Assembly (NCBI GenBank): GCA_964353355.1
Contig: CAYGVT010000017.1
Coordinates: 51,313-115,312 of the forward strand
Reading direction: 5' to 3'
DNA: 64,000 bases
Source of the DNA: CAYGVT01 sp964353355
GTDB taxonomy: Archaea > Thermoplasmatota > DTKX01 > GCA-020343715
Shown here: positions 1 to 9,579 of the stretch, piece by piece
How positions within the stretch are numbered: position 1 is the first letter of the stretch
How the letters are laid out: the number at the start of each line of letters is the position of its first letter
Program-made: the position numbers and the translations under genes
The notes under the pieces: generated by a model
Databases searched by the model: none
What the model saw: the letters and a program-made list of their open reading frames with translations, nothing else
What the model was told of the DNA's origin: nothing

Positions 1-3000
1 GGGCAGTCCTCGGACGGGGCCCGGGTCGTCCCACGCACCACCGCACCAGACCTGGCCGAGGTGTCCGGGATGTTCCATGGCCTCCCGGGTTTCCTCACCG
101 AGAACCTCGGCCCGGTCGACAACCCCGAGGTCAGGTTCTACGCGCAGGGGGATTCTCTCTCCGTAGGCCTCCCACGCGACGGGCTCATCATCACCCTCCT
201 CCTCCTGGCATCGAATGGGGCGTCGCCCCCGGACGGGAAGGGCGATGTCCGCGAAGTCACCGGCGCACCCGCTGGGGGCACCGTACCTGCGGCCTGGTGG
301 GGTGCGGGAACGGATAGCTGCATAGGACCCATGTGGGACCAGAACGGGCTCACGTTCATGGACGGCACGGGCACCTCGGCCACCACTGGCGATCCCTTCG
401 CCTTCAACCTGACGGTGGAGGGCGGCGATGGGGTGCGGAACGTCCGTGTTGTTCACTGGTTCGGTAATCGCACCGCAGAGGCTCGCAACGAATCGATGAC
501 AGCGGTCGACATCGACGCGGGTGGTAATGGCACCTATGGCCACGACGGCCTCGTCGTCCCCTCGGACTCGCTGGCGCCCATCGGCTACTCGTTCGCGGCC
601 ATGGCACCGAACGGCACATGGGCCTCCACGCCCCCCAGGTCCATCGAGGTGATCGACAACGACCTACCCATGTTCGGACAGGACCTCTCGGACGCCGAGA
701 TGCTCACGGGCAGGAATGTGCGGCTGGCAACCGAGGTCCAGGACAACATCGGCGTGGACGAGGTCTGGGTGATGTACAACACAACCCAGCCGCCAGTGTT
801 CCCCTATCCGACGATGGTCGAGGAGAGCCCAGGGGTGTGGAGCTACGACGATATCGCCCTCCCCATCGACTCGCTCGCGACATTCCACTACAAGTTCATC
901 GCGATAGACACGAGCGGTGGGGTCCAGCACTCGGCGGAAAAGTCCAAGGTCCCGATTGATGTGGTCGCTCCCTCCATCGTTGCCGACCGCACGGGCGAGT
1001 GCGTGAAGGGCATAGCCACCAACATCACGGTGGAGGCCGAGGACAACATCGCCGTCGCATCCGCACACGTCACATACTGGCTCGGCGGGACGATGGTCGG
1101 GGACAACCTGACGATGGTTTCCAGGGGGTTGGGCATCTTCAGCATCGGGGTCGAGGTCCCGCGCCATCCGACGGGGCAGCTCACCTACATCGTCAACGTC
1201 ACCGACGGCCGGTCATGGGCCACTGGGCCGATGTGGAACAGGACGCCCGTGAACAAGCCCCCGGAGGTGCAGGGGCTCCTTGAATGGCGGGTCACCGAGG
1301 GCATCTATGACGCCTTCGACCTCTCCACGCGCATCGTCGACCCGAACGACCCCCTCTCCGCCATCACGGTCACATGCTCCGCGCCCAACATCGACGTGGA
1401 CGGTCTCGTCCTCCATGCCCGTTACGACGTGCCCATCCCGGACCATCTGTTCGACATCAACGTGTCGGACGGGGAGGACGTGACCCGCGCCCAAGTGTGG
1501 GTACACATCCTGAAGATGAACGACCCGCCAGTGTTCACCAGCATACCCCCGACGGGCGGCCAGGTCAACGTGACGTACTCCTACCAGGTCGCATACACCG
1601 ACGAGGAGCGCGAGGACACCCACACCTTCTCGCTCGCCGCAAGGCCCGATGGCATGACGGTGGACGCGAACGGCCTCGTCACCTGGCGGCCCACGCGGAC
1701 CCAGCACGATTACCAGGAAGTCAGCCTTACGATATCGGACAGCGAGGCGATGGTCCACCAGAGATGGACAATATTCGTGACCCCCGAGCCCAAGCCCAAG
1801 AACCAGGCCCCTGTGTTCAAGGGCTCGCCCCCGAGGGCGGCGCAGGTGGGAACGGAGTACAGCTGGGACGCCGAGGCGACCGACGCCGATACGGAGGACA
1901 CGCTCTACTTCCACCTCCTCACGGGCCCGGCCAACTGCTCCTTCGACAACCGTACAGGCATGCTCAGATGGACACCTTCGTTCCCCGGGAATAATGTCTC
2001 GGTCGACGTGCCCTTCGAGCTCGAGGTCACCGATGGGTACGACCATGTGAGGCTGCCCTTCGTGGTGAGGGTCAGGAGCCTACAGGACGCACCGCCATCG
2101 ATCATCGGCACGATGGACGACGTGACCATCACGGGCCCGTGGAGGACGGGGCTCTCGGAGCACATGAGCGACCCGGACGATTCCGTTGCGAACCTCACGT
2201 GGCGCATCGAGGTCAGCGACCCGGAGCTGCTGTCCGCGACAGTGGAGCTCGGGAAGCTCGTTCTGCGGCCAATGGTAGGTCGCCAGGGGAAGGCGGAGAT
2301 CGTGCTCTACCTCGAGGACCCTTCGGGTCTCTATGACACCGTGACGTTCGATGTGCGGGTGGTGGAGGACGGGCCTGCCATCCCGGCGTGGCTTCTCGTG
2401 GTCCTCGCCGTCGTGCTCCTATTCATCCTAGCTGGCGGATTGAGCATGAGGCGCTCCGCCAGGAGGGAGGCCGCGCTCAGGGCGGCCGAGCGCGGCGAGG
2501 TCATCGCCGAGGTCGAGGAGGCACCAGCGGCGCGCGCGAAGGGCTCGGCCAAGCCCTCCTACATCGTAGAGGAGGTCCTCGTCGTCTACCGCGACGGGCG
2601 CCTCATCGTGGATTGCGCGCGCGAGGAGTGCCGCACGAAGGACGCCGACCTGATGTCGGGCATGCTCATCACCATCCAGGGCATCATCCAAGACGGGCTA
2701 GAGCGCGGCGGGGAGCTCGAGAGCATCAAGTACGGCGACAACACCATTGTCATGGCCTGCGGCGACCACATCAACGTCGCGACCGTCATCTACGGCGAGC
2801 CGGACGGCGAGCTGAGGGACAGGGTCGAGAGGATGCTCGCGAGGGTGGAGGGCTCCTTCGCGGGCGTCATCGAGGAGTGGACGGGCGACCTCGCGGTCTT
2901 CAAGGGGATCGACGGGATGGTCGCGCCCATCCTCAAGCCGACGGCCGGGCTCACGCGCGCGGACATCCAGAAGACGGGGGCCTACGTCGACGTCACGCTC

Positions 3001-3831
3001 CTTAGCGCGGTGGACTTCCACCGCGGCTACGTGCGGCTCAAGGTCGCGACGCTCAACGCGACCAAGGACGTAATCCTGGACGCGGCCGTGGAGGTGCGGT
3101 ACGACCCGGACATGCTAAGGCTCGAGCGCATCGACCCGTCCACCATCAAGCTCAGGGGCGACCGCGCGACGCTAGGCAACGTCAAGCCCGGCGAGAAGAA
3201 GACGGTCGCGTTCCTGTTCGACCCGCAGATATGCCAGGAGACGCACATCGACGGCACGCTCACCTACTACGACACCAAGGGCGAGCTGCAGCGCCTCGAG
3301 ATGAAGCGCCGCCAGGCCGACGTCGTCTGCCCGATATTCTTCACGAAGGAGCACGCCAACACCGCGATGCTGAGGCGGCTCATCAAGGAGAAGCTGGACC
3401 AGTCCGACGTGCGCCTGTTCACCTACACCAAGGACCTCTCGCCCGAGGTCGCGCTGGTCCTCGGCAAGTCCGTCGCGGGCGGGGACAACGTGCAGCTCGT
3501 GCGCGAGTTCGTGGTCGAGGGCCCGCCCTTCGAGGCCGAGGTGTGGTACTACGGCGAGACCAAGGCGAAGGGCTACCAGATGGTCATGCGCCTGTCGGTC
3601 CTCGACGAGAAGAAGGCCATCGAGTTCTTCGCGGCCTCGACGGCGATGGAGCCCGTGACGGGCCTGCTCGCGGAGTTCCGACGGGACCTCGAGCAAATGC
3701 TCGAGGAGAAGTACGCGGGGACGGTCAAGGTGCAGACGGTCCGCGACGAGGTGCTCAAGCGCGAGCTCGAGCTGCGGCAGCTGTTCCTGTTCACGTTCGG
3801 GGAGAGGGAGGACCAGGGTCAGGCCGGCTAG
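1..3831 (+). CDS. Large membrane-anchored Ig/cadherin-like surface protein, 5' partial
   Basis: The reading frame is open from base 1, so the true start probably lies outside the window; GTG 61 and ATG 70 are the first starts inside it. Counting from 61, residues ~100-770 look like successive Ig or dystroglycan-cadherin-like modules (repeated N-x-P-P-x-F and D-x-N-G-L-x-T-W patterns) with many N-x-S/T sites. One transmembrane segment follows at ~775-797 with a basic stop-transfer (MRRSARR). The ~450-residue C-terminal part should be cytoplasmic: an alpha/beta domain at ~835-960 and then a beta-rich Ig-like domain at ~975-1100. No signal peptide is visible, which fits a missing N-terminus. The role is unknown; adhesion or signal reception is an inference. 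The stop is TAG. Confidence 0.8.
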   Translation, partial: GQSSDGARVVPRTTAPDLAEVSGMFHGLPGFLTENLGPVDNPEVRFYAQGDSLSVGLPRDGLIITLLLLASNGASPPDGKGDVREVTGAPAGGTVPAAWWGAGTDSCIGPMWDQNGLTFMDGTGTSATTGDPFAFNLTVEGGDGVRNVRVVHWFGNRTAEARNESMTAVDIDAGGNGTYGHDGLVVPSDSLAPIGYSFAAMAPNGTWASTPPRSIEVIDNDLPMFGQDLSDAEMLTGRNVRLATEVQDNIGVDEVWVMYNTTQPPVFPYPTMVEESPGVWSYDDIALPIDSLATFHYKFIAIDTSGGVQHSAEKSKVPIDVVAPSIVADRTGECVKGIATNITVEAEDNIAVASAHVTYWLGGTMVGDNLTMVSRGLGIFSIGVEVPRHPTGQLTYIVNVTDGRSWATGPMWNRTPVNKPPEVQGLLEWRVTEGIYDAFDLSTRIVDPNDPLSAITVTCSAPNIDVDGLVLHARYDVPIPDHLFDINVSDGEDVTRAQVWVHILKMNDPPVFTSIPPTGGQVNVTYSYQVAYTDEEREDTHTFSLAARPDGMTVDANGLVTWRPTRTQHDYQEVSLTISDSEAMVHQRWTIFVTPEPKPKNQAPVFKGSPPRAAQVGTEYSWDAEATDADTEDTLYFHLLTGPANCSFDNRTGMLRWTPSFPGNNVSVDVPFELEVTDGYDHVRLPFVVRVRSLQDAPPSIIGTMDDVTITGPWRTGLSEHMSDPDDSVANLTWRIEVSDPELLSATVELGKLVLRPMVGRQGKAEIVLYLEDPSGLYDTVTFDVRVVEDGPAIPAWLLVVLAVVLLFILAGGLSMRRSARREAALRAAERGEVIAEVEEAPAARAKGSAKPSYIVEEVLVVYRDGRLIVDCAREECRTKDADLMSGMLITIQGIIQDGLERGGELESIKYGDNTIVMACGDHINVATVIYGEPDGELRDRVERMLARVEGSFAGVIEEWTGDLAVFKGIDGMVAPILKPTAGLTRADIQKTGAYVDVTLLSAVDFHRGYVRLKVATLNATKDVILDAAVEVRYDPDMLRLERIDPSTIKLRGDRATLGNVKPGEKKTVAFLFDPQICQETHIDGTLTYYDTKGELQRLEMKRRQADVVCPIFFTKEHANTAMLRRLIKEKLDQSDVRLFTYTKDLSPEVALVLGKSVAGGDNVQLVREFVVEGPPFEAEVWYYGETKAKGYQMVMRLSVLDEKKAIEFFAASTAMEPVTGLLAEFRRDLEQMLEEKYAGTVKVQTVRDEVLKRELELRQLFLFTFGEREDQGQAG

Positions 3832-3986
3832 GGCCAAGGGACGGGCGAAGGGGCGGAACGAGGTGTCGAGCTCGCGCCGGCTCTAGCAGGAGAACCGCAC
3901 CAACGCGCCGTGTGACGCCCACGACCAGACGCAATCGTAGCCTTTAAGAACCCCCCGACCATGCCTTCTCCCGGCGGTGCGTCGCG

Positions 3987-4922
3987 ATGATAGTCACCGA
4001 GGGGTTGACGAAGCGCTTCGGCAAGCTCGTCGCCGTCGACGGGCTCGGCATCCACGTCCGCGAGGGCGATATCTACGGCTTCCTCGGCCCCAACGGCGCA
4101 GGCAAGACGACGACCATCCGCATGCTCGCGACGCTGCTCCGGCCCACGGCCGGCACCGCGCGCGTGATGGGGCACGACATCGTCGACGACCCCAACGCCG
4201 TCCGGAGGCTCATCGGCTTCATGCCAGAGCGGCCGGGCTTCTACGAGGAGATGCGCGCGCGGGACCTCCTGCGGTTCTACGGCCGGTTCTACCGCATCCC
4301 CCGCGCGCGGCTCGACGCGCGCATCGAGGAGCTCAGCCATCTCGTCGGGCTCGAGCGGTTCACCGACGCGAGGGTCAAGGGCTACTCGCACGGCATGCGC
4401 AAGCGGCTCGCCATCGCGGCCGCGATGCTGCACGAGCCCCGCATCCTCGTCCTCGACGAGCCCTCGACCGGCCTGGACCCCAAGGGCGTGATGGAGTTCC
4501 GCGAGATGCTGCGCGCGCTCCAGGCGCAGGGCTACACCATCTTCCTCTCCTCGCACGTGCTGCCCGAGGTCCAGCAGCTGTGCAACCGCGTGGGCATCCT
4601 GAGGAGGGGCAAGCTCGTCGCGGAGGACTCCATCGACGCGCTCACCGCGCGCCTCAAGGCCCGCACCAAGTCCCGCCTGACCGTGCGCGCGTCCGGGGTG
4701 ACGGACGCGTTGCTCGCATCGTTGCGGGCGGTGCCCGGGGTCGTCTCGGCCGACCGCGCCGAGTGGGGCGTGATGGTGCTCGCCGAGCCCTCGGCCGACG
4801 TGCCCGCTGACGTGAACGGGGCCCTTGTCAGGGGCGGCGCACGGGTGAGCACCCTCTTCGCGCAGGAGCCCACGCTCGAGGACGTCTTCCTTGATGTGAC
4901 CGGAGGTGAGGGCGGTGTCTGA
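3987..4922 (+). CDS. ABC transporter ATP-binding protein (ABC-2 exporter type)
   Basis: This is the ATPase of an ABC exporter, 311 residues. The Walker A motif GPNGAGKT is at residues 34-41, Walker B is ILVLDEPSTGLDP, and the signature is the variant YSHGM rather than LSGGQ, which is common in the DrrA/CcmA/NatA branch. The C-terminal ~80 residues form the usual accessory domain. The gene overlaps the following permease start by 17 nt, so the two are translationally coupled and should form one transporter. A TATA-like element (cctttaag) lies at 3941-3948, giving a predicted leader of about 15 nt. The substrate cannot be told from sequence. Confidence 0.93.
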   Translation: MIVTEGLTKRFGKLVAVDGLGIHVREGDIYGFLGPNGAGKTTTIRMLATLLRPTAGTARVMGHDIVDDPNAVRRLIGFMPERPGFYEEMRARDLLRFYGRFYRIPRARLDARIEELSHLVGLERFTDARVKGYSHGMRKRLAIAAAMLHEPRILVLDEPSTGLDPKGVMEFREMLRALQAQGYTIFLSSHVLPEVQQLCNRVGILRRGKLVAEDSIDALTARLKARTKSRLTVRASGVTDALLASLRAVPGVVSADRAEWGVMVLAEPSADVPADVNGALVRGGARVSTLFAQEPTLEDVFLDVTGGEGGV

Positions 4923-6405
4923 TGCGATGGGGCCATCGGCTGCCTCGCGTGAGGTCCCTCACACCGCATCACCATCATCGAACGGGTTCATGCTCCACCT
5001 CAAGGAGGACCTGTGGGGCGCCTCCGTCATCGCGTGGAGGGAGCTTTGGTCGAACCTGAGGTCCGTGAGGACGCTCGTCATGGTGCTCCTGCTAGCGCTC
5101 ATCTTCCTGGGCGCGTCGTCCGGCTTCTCTAGCCTCTCGCAGGACGAGGGCGGGATCGGGGCCGAGGAGTCCTACTCCTACTTAGTCATCGCGATGGACC
5201 CGGACGCGCACCTCGACGACCTGGTCGTCCACGTGTACCGAACCCCCACGTTCGCGCCCGTCGCGGGCCGGAACGTGAGCCTCGCCTACGAGAGCGAGCT
5301 CGACCCCAGGTTGACGGACACGACCGACGGGCAGGGCGTCGCCGTGCTGCGGAACCTGACGACCGCCGTCCACATCCTGCGCGTGGAGCTGCGGCAGGAG
5401 GGCGGCGGTCCCCGCGGCGCCGGGGGGCCGCAGAGCTCCCAGGTCTTCGTCGGGGGGCAGGACTGGTACCACCCCCTGCTCTACATCGACGTGGGCTCGA
5501 CCGACCTGGACTCAGACAACTGGGACGACGACATGGTGGCCTGGGTCGTGGACTCGAACGCCACCCCCGTCGCGGGCGCGGATGTCACGTTGAACGAGGT
5601 CATCTCGGCCACCACGGACGCGAGCGGCGTGGCACGGTTCGAGGACGTGAAGGAGGGAGAGTACAGCGTCAACGCGACGGCGAACGGCCTCCAAGGGCAC
5701 AGCACCATCGGCCACGAGCCCACGGAGCAGAGGAGCGGCGTGTTCTTCTTCGCGCTCGAGGGCCCGGACCAGGTGCTCAACCTCGTGGCCCAGATCGCAA
5801 TCGGGATGCTGGGGCCCATCTACGTCATCGCGATGTGCTTCGACACCATCTCGCGCGAGAAGCTCTCGGGCTCCATCGACTACCTCGTCTCGAGGCCGAT
5901 GGGCCGGCGCGCGGTCGTCGCGGGCAAGTGGGCGGGCGTGGTCGCGGCCATCATGATGCCCATCATGCTCGTGTCGATGGCGGGCGTGTGGATAATCGCG
6001 AGGTCCTCGGACAGGTCGCCGTCGGGCGACGTGGTGGTCGGGTTCCTGGTGTACACGTTCCTGCTCGTCGGCGTGTTCGCGCTCCTGCAGATGCTGTTCT
6101 CGACGCTCGCCAAGACCACGGGCACGGCCGTGCTGAGCGGCGTGGGCCTGTGGATATTCTTCTTCATGCTCTTCAGCATCATCATCGTGCTCCTGGACGC
6201 GTACACCGACCTGAGCAGCGCGGCGCTCCGGAACGCGAGCTACCTGAACCCCGTGGACCTCTATGCGCTCTCCATGCAGGGTGCCGTCGCGGGGGAGCTC
6301 TCGGGCGGCATGCCCACGTGGGCGCCGCCGGTGGCCCTGGTGGTGTGGATGCTCGTGATGGCGGCGGTGACGACGGAGGTCTTCAGGCGGAGGGCCACCG
6401 AGTGA
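4906..6405 (+). CDS. ABC-2 type transporter permease with large extracytoplasmic insert
   Basis: This is the membrane partner of the preceding ATPase. A first transmembrane helix (LVMVLLLALIFLGASSG) is followed by ~230 residues predicted outside the cell. That insert contains two carboxypeptidase-regulatory-like/Ig-like units with the pattern PVAGADVTL...TDASGVARFEDV, and about five or six helices follow it. The cytoplasmic stretch MCFDTISREKLSGSIDYLVSRPMGRR is typical of ABC-2 permeases. The start is uncertain: GTG 4906 overlaps the ATPase, while ATG 4927 and ATG 4990 are alternatives. The insert between helices 1 and 2 is unusual for a permease and may bind the substrate or contact the S-layer. 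Confidence 0.88.
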   Translation: MRAVSDAMGPSAASREVPHTASPSSNGFMLHLKEDLWGASVIAWRELWSNLRSVRTLVMVLLLALIFLGASSGFSSLSQDEGGIGAEESYSYLVIAMDPDAHLDDLVVHVYRTPTFAPVAGRNVSLAYESELDPRLTDTTDGQGVAVLRNLTTAVHILRVELRQEGGGPRGAGGPQSSQVFVGGQDWYHPLLYIDVGSTDLDSDNWDDDMVAWVVDSNATPVAGADVTLNEVISATTDASGVARFEDVKEGEYSVNATANGLQGHSTIGHEPTEQRSGVFFFALEGPDQVLNLVAQIAIGMLGPIYVIAMCFDTISREKLSGSIDYLVSRPMGRRAVVAGKWAGVVAAIMMPIMLVSMAGVWIIARSSDRSPSGDVVVGFLVYTFLLVGVFALLQMLFSTLAKTTGTAVLSGVGLWIFFFMLFSIIIVLLDAYTDLSSAALRNASYLNPVDLYALSMQGAVAGELSGGMPTWAPPVALVVWMLVMAAVTTEVFRRRATE

Positions 6406-6496
6406 TGCCAGCGCACGCCAGGGGACACCATCCAGCGCATTATCGGGGAAAGCCTTTATAGAACCCAGGTCATAGTCACCGGGGCCAGGCCAGACC

Positions 6497-9400
6497 ATGG
6501 AATCCCCACCCCGGCCGCAAAGGTTCGCGACCGCGCTCGCGGTCCTAGCCATGCTCGCCCTCCCGAGCATGGCCACCATGCTGGCGGGCACCGACGGGGC
6601 CGGCATCGCGTCCGCCTGGGGGCCCCCCGAGGACCCCGTCTACTCCCACCTCCTGGTCGTGGCCCCGCGCGACTGGCACGACGCCATCGAGCCCCTCATG
6701 ACGTGGCGCGAGCGCACCTCCAACGCGGAGCCGCACTTCCTGGCGCTGGAGGACGCCTACGCGAACGGCACCGGCCTGGACGGCCCGGCGCGCATCAGAG
6801 ACGCCATCGCAAGGGCGGTCGCGGCCAACGGGCCCCTCAAGGCCCTCCTCCTCGTGGGCGACGGCGGCGTCGTCCCCGTGCGCCGCGTGTTCGTGGACAT
6901 CACAGGGTCCGGCGATGCGTCCGACCCCCTCAACCTCAGGTGGACCGACGACTACTACGTCGTGGGCGGCGAGCGGACGTGGGACAGGGACGGCGACGGG
7001 AACTACGGCGAGGACGGCGAGGTGCTCGAGGAGGTCGCGCAGGCCTACACCTTCGGCACGCCCCCCGTGGGCCGCATCCCCGCCACGAGCTCGGTGCAGG
7101 TGTCCCAGTTCGTCACCAAGTTGCTCGCATACGAGCGCTCCCCGCCCGAGGGCGACTGGTACCGCCGGGCGCTGCTGGTCAGCGGCCTCATGGACGTCCC
7201 GAACGTGCTGGACAACCCGTACACGCCCGACGTCGACGGCGGGTACGACCCCGCCTCCGACAACGCCTACGAGTCGCACGAGCTGCTCAGGGCGGCGCTG
7301 GGCGGCGGATGGAACGTGACTTGGCTCTACGACTACCCCTACCGCGAGGGCGGGCGGTGGAACCTCTCCTTGGACACCCTCGACCACGGGCGCCTCGTCG
7401 AGGCGTTCGACCGGGGCAACGCGCTCGTCTCCATGAACGCGCACGGCTACACGGACGCGACCGGCATCTCGCACTACAACGGCACGGGCGTCACCAACTA
7501 CTGGTGGGACTGGAGCACCGCCTACGACTGGCGCGACGCTGACCGGGCCGCCAACGGCGCCATGCTGCCGTGGGCGTTCATCGCCGCGTGCTACGTGGGC
7601 GACGTGTCGCTGCCCGGCGACAGGACCCTCGGGAGGCTCGTGCTCAACCCCGATGGCGGTGCCGTGGGCATGGTCGCCGGCAACGGCGAGAACTACAAGG
7701 GCGAGTTCGAGTACAACGGCTCGTACGGCAACTGGTGGATCGAGCGCGCGTACTGGTCGTTCTACCTCGGGGAGTGGGGCGTGAGCGGCCCCGGGGCCGC
7801 GCTCGTGGCGACGAAGTCGTCCTACCTCGACATGGTCACGGACGGTGGCGCGCCTCGCACGCCGCTGCTCGACGCCTACACCGCCGCCGACTACCTCAGC
7901 TACAACCTTCTCGGCGACCCGCTCACGAACGTGTGGAGGGACGCGCCCGGTCGCATGCGCGTGGAGGCCGTCGAGGACGACGGCCGGCTCTGGGCGGAGT
8001 ACGGCATCGACGCCGTGAGGCTCCGCATCATCGACGACGCGGGCGCGCCCGTGCCCTACGCCCTGGTCGATGCGAGGTGGGCAGGTGGCTCTGCACGAGC
8101 GAACGGGGGCACCGATGGCTGGTACGGCCTCGATGTCCCCATCGACGCGGGCGAGCTCGACATCGTCGTGTGGCGGTACGGTCTCGTGCCCGTCGAGCTC
8201 AGGGTGCCAAGGCCCGTGACGGCACTCGACATGGAGGTCTCCGAGGTCCGGTGGTGGACCCCGGACGGCGAGCTGTACGGCCCCCCCGGCTCCAGCGAGA
8301 CCGTCGACATCACCGCGATCATCGAGTCCCACGGCCGTTACGAGTACAACCAGACCCGCGTGCGGTTCCAGGCGAGCTACGAGGGCGGGCCGTCCATCAC
8401 GCTCGCCCCCGACGCGTGGGTCGGCATCGAGGGCTTCGGCCAGGCCGCCGCGCACAAGACGTGGCTGCCCCCACACGCGCCCGGTGGATGGCGCCTGCGG
8501 GTCCAGGTCGACCCCGGGGGCATGCCCGATGCCAACGGGTCCAACAACGCAGTGGAGATGGACCTGTCCGTCAAGGGCCCGCCGCAGTGGGCGGGTATCC
8601 CAAGGAACGTCACCATCGACTGCCGCGGCACCCCGGGCGGCACGCTTGCCCTCGCGCCCTACCTGAAGGACCCGGACACGCCCCTGGACGGGCTGCGCGT
8701 GGAGGCGACCGTCATCGGGCTGGCCGCCTTGAAGGTGCGGCTCGACGTGGGCCCTGGCCTGTCGCTCAATCTCAACCCACTGCCAGGTGCACCTGGCTCA
8801 TTCGAAATGCGCCTGGAGGTCACGGACGGGACCTACAACGCGTCAACAATCTTGCACGTCCGGCTCCTGAGGGACACACCATCGGTGAGGCTCGTCTCCC
8901 CGGGTCCCGTCGAGGTGCACGTCGGCGCGACCGCGAGCGGCGCGGTGCGCATCGAGCCCGTCGACGGGGGCGACGCCTCGGGCGTCTCGCTCATCGCCGA
9001 GGGGGGGCCCCAGGGCCTCCTACTGGACCCGTTCACGGGCGCGTTCACGTTCACGCCCGCCGTCGCGGGCGAGAACATCATGACGGTACGGGCGGTCTAC
9101 GACCCGGGCGACGGCAACGCGACGGTCGCCATCGCGAGCACGACCCTGGTCCTACGCGCCACGAGCGCGACGGACCTGCCGCCAGGGCCCGTCGGCTGGA
9201 CCCGGGTGCGGGCGGCCGCGGGCTCGACGGCCACGGTGCGGTTGCAGGCTGTCGACCCCGAGGACGGCGTGGTGACCTTCGCGCTCGCGGCCCCTGGCGG
9301 TCCGCTGCGCCCGACCGTCTCCGCGGATGGCCTCGTCACGCTTGACCTGGCCGACGCTGACACTGGTGACTACACGTTGGAGCTCGTGCTGTCCGACGGC

Positions 9401-9571
9401 AACAGGAGCGTGACCGTGCCCCTCGAGGTGGAGGTCACCCCGGCCCCCGGTGGGGCCGGCGGCACGGGCTACGGGCCCTACCTGGTGCTGGGCGCGGTGG
9501 CCTTCCTGGTGGCCGCGGTCGTGTGGCGCGCGCGTACGCTGCGGCGCGGGCGCGCCCCATCCAAACCGTAA
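6497..9571 (+). CDS. Secreted, membrane-anchored C25 (gingipain-like) cysteine peptidase
   Basis: An N-terminal hydrophobic signal (FATALAVLAMLALPSMATML) leads into a peptidase C25 domain. The catalytic pair is visible as His316 in MNAHGYT and Cys365 in AACYVGD, with the family arrangement of NAHG followed ~50 residues later by the Cys. Downstream are a small Ig-like unit (~500-560), a CARDB-like region (~580-690) and further Ig/cadherin-like modules. A C-terminal helix (YLVLGAVAFLVAAVVW) with a basic tail anchors the protein facing outward. A TATA box (gcctttatag, 6451-6460) gives a ~15 nt leader. It probably processes or degrades proteins at the cell surface. The peptidase family call is firm; the substrate is unknown. 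Confidence 0.88.
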   Translation: MESPPRPQRFATALAVLAMLALPSMATMLAGTDGAGIASAWGPPEDPVYSHLLVVAPRDWHDAIEPLMTWRERTSNAEPHFLALEDAYANGTGLDGPARIRDAIARAVAANGPLKALLLVGDGGVVPVRRVFVDITGSGDASDPLNLRWTDDYYVVGGERTWDRDGDGNYGEDGEVLEEVAQAYTFGTPPVGRIPATSSVQVSQFVTKLLAYERSPPEGDWYRRALLVSGLMDVPNVLDNPYTPDVDGGYDPASDNAYESHELLRAALGGGWNVTWLYDYPYREGGRWNLSLDTLDHGRLVEAFDRGNALVSMNAHGYTDATGISHYNGTGVTNYWWDWSTAYDWRDADRAANGAMLPWAFIAACYVGDVSLPGDRTLGRLVLNPDGGAVGMVAGNGENYKGEFEYNGSYGNWWIERAYWSFYLGEWGVSGPGAALVATKSSYLDMVTDGGAPRTPLLDAYTAADYLSYNLLGDPLTNVWRDAPGRMRVEAVEDDGRLWAEYGIDAVRLRIIDDAGAPVPYALVDARWAGGSARANGGTDGWYGLDVPIDAGELDIVVWRYGLVPVELRVPRPVTALDMEVSEVRWWTPDGELYGPPGSSETVDITAIIESHGRYEYNQTRVRFQASYEGGPSITLAPDAWVGIEGFGQAAAHKTWLPPHAPGGWRLRVQVDPGGMPDANGSNNAVEMDLSVKGPPQWAGIPRNVTIDCRGTPGGTLALAPYLKDPDTPLDGLRVEATVIGLAALKVRLDVGPGLSLNLNPLPGAPGSFEMRLEVTDGTYNASTILHVRLLRDTPSVRLVSPGPVEVHVGATASGAVRIEPVDGGDASGVSLIAEGGPQGLLLDPFTGAFTFTPAVAGENIMTVRAVYDPGDGNATVAIASTTLVLRATSATDLPPGPVGWTRVRAAAGSTATVRLQAVDPEDGVVTFALAAPGGPLRPTVSADGLVTLDLADADTGDYTLELVLSDGNRSVTVPLEVEVTPAPGGAGGTGYGPYLVLGAVAFLVAAVVWRARTLRRGRAPSKP

Positions 9572-9579
9572 AATCGGCC

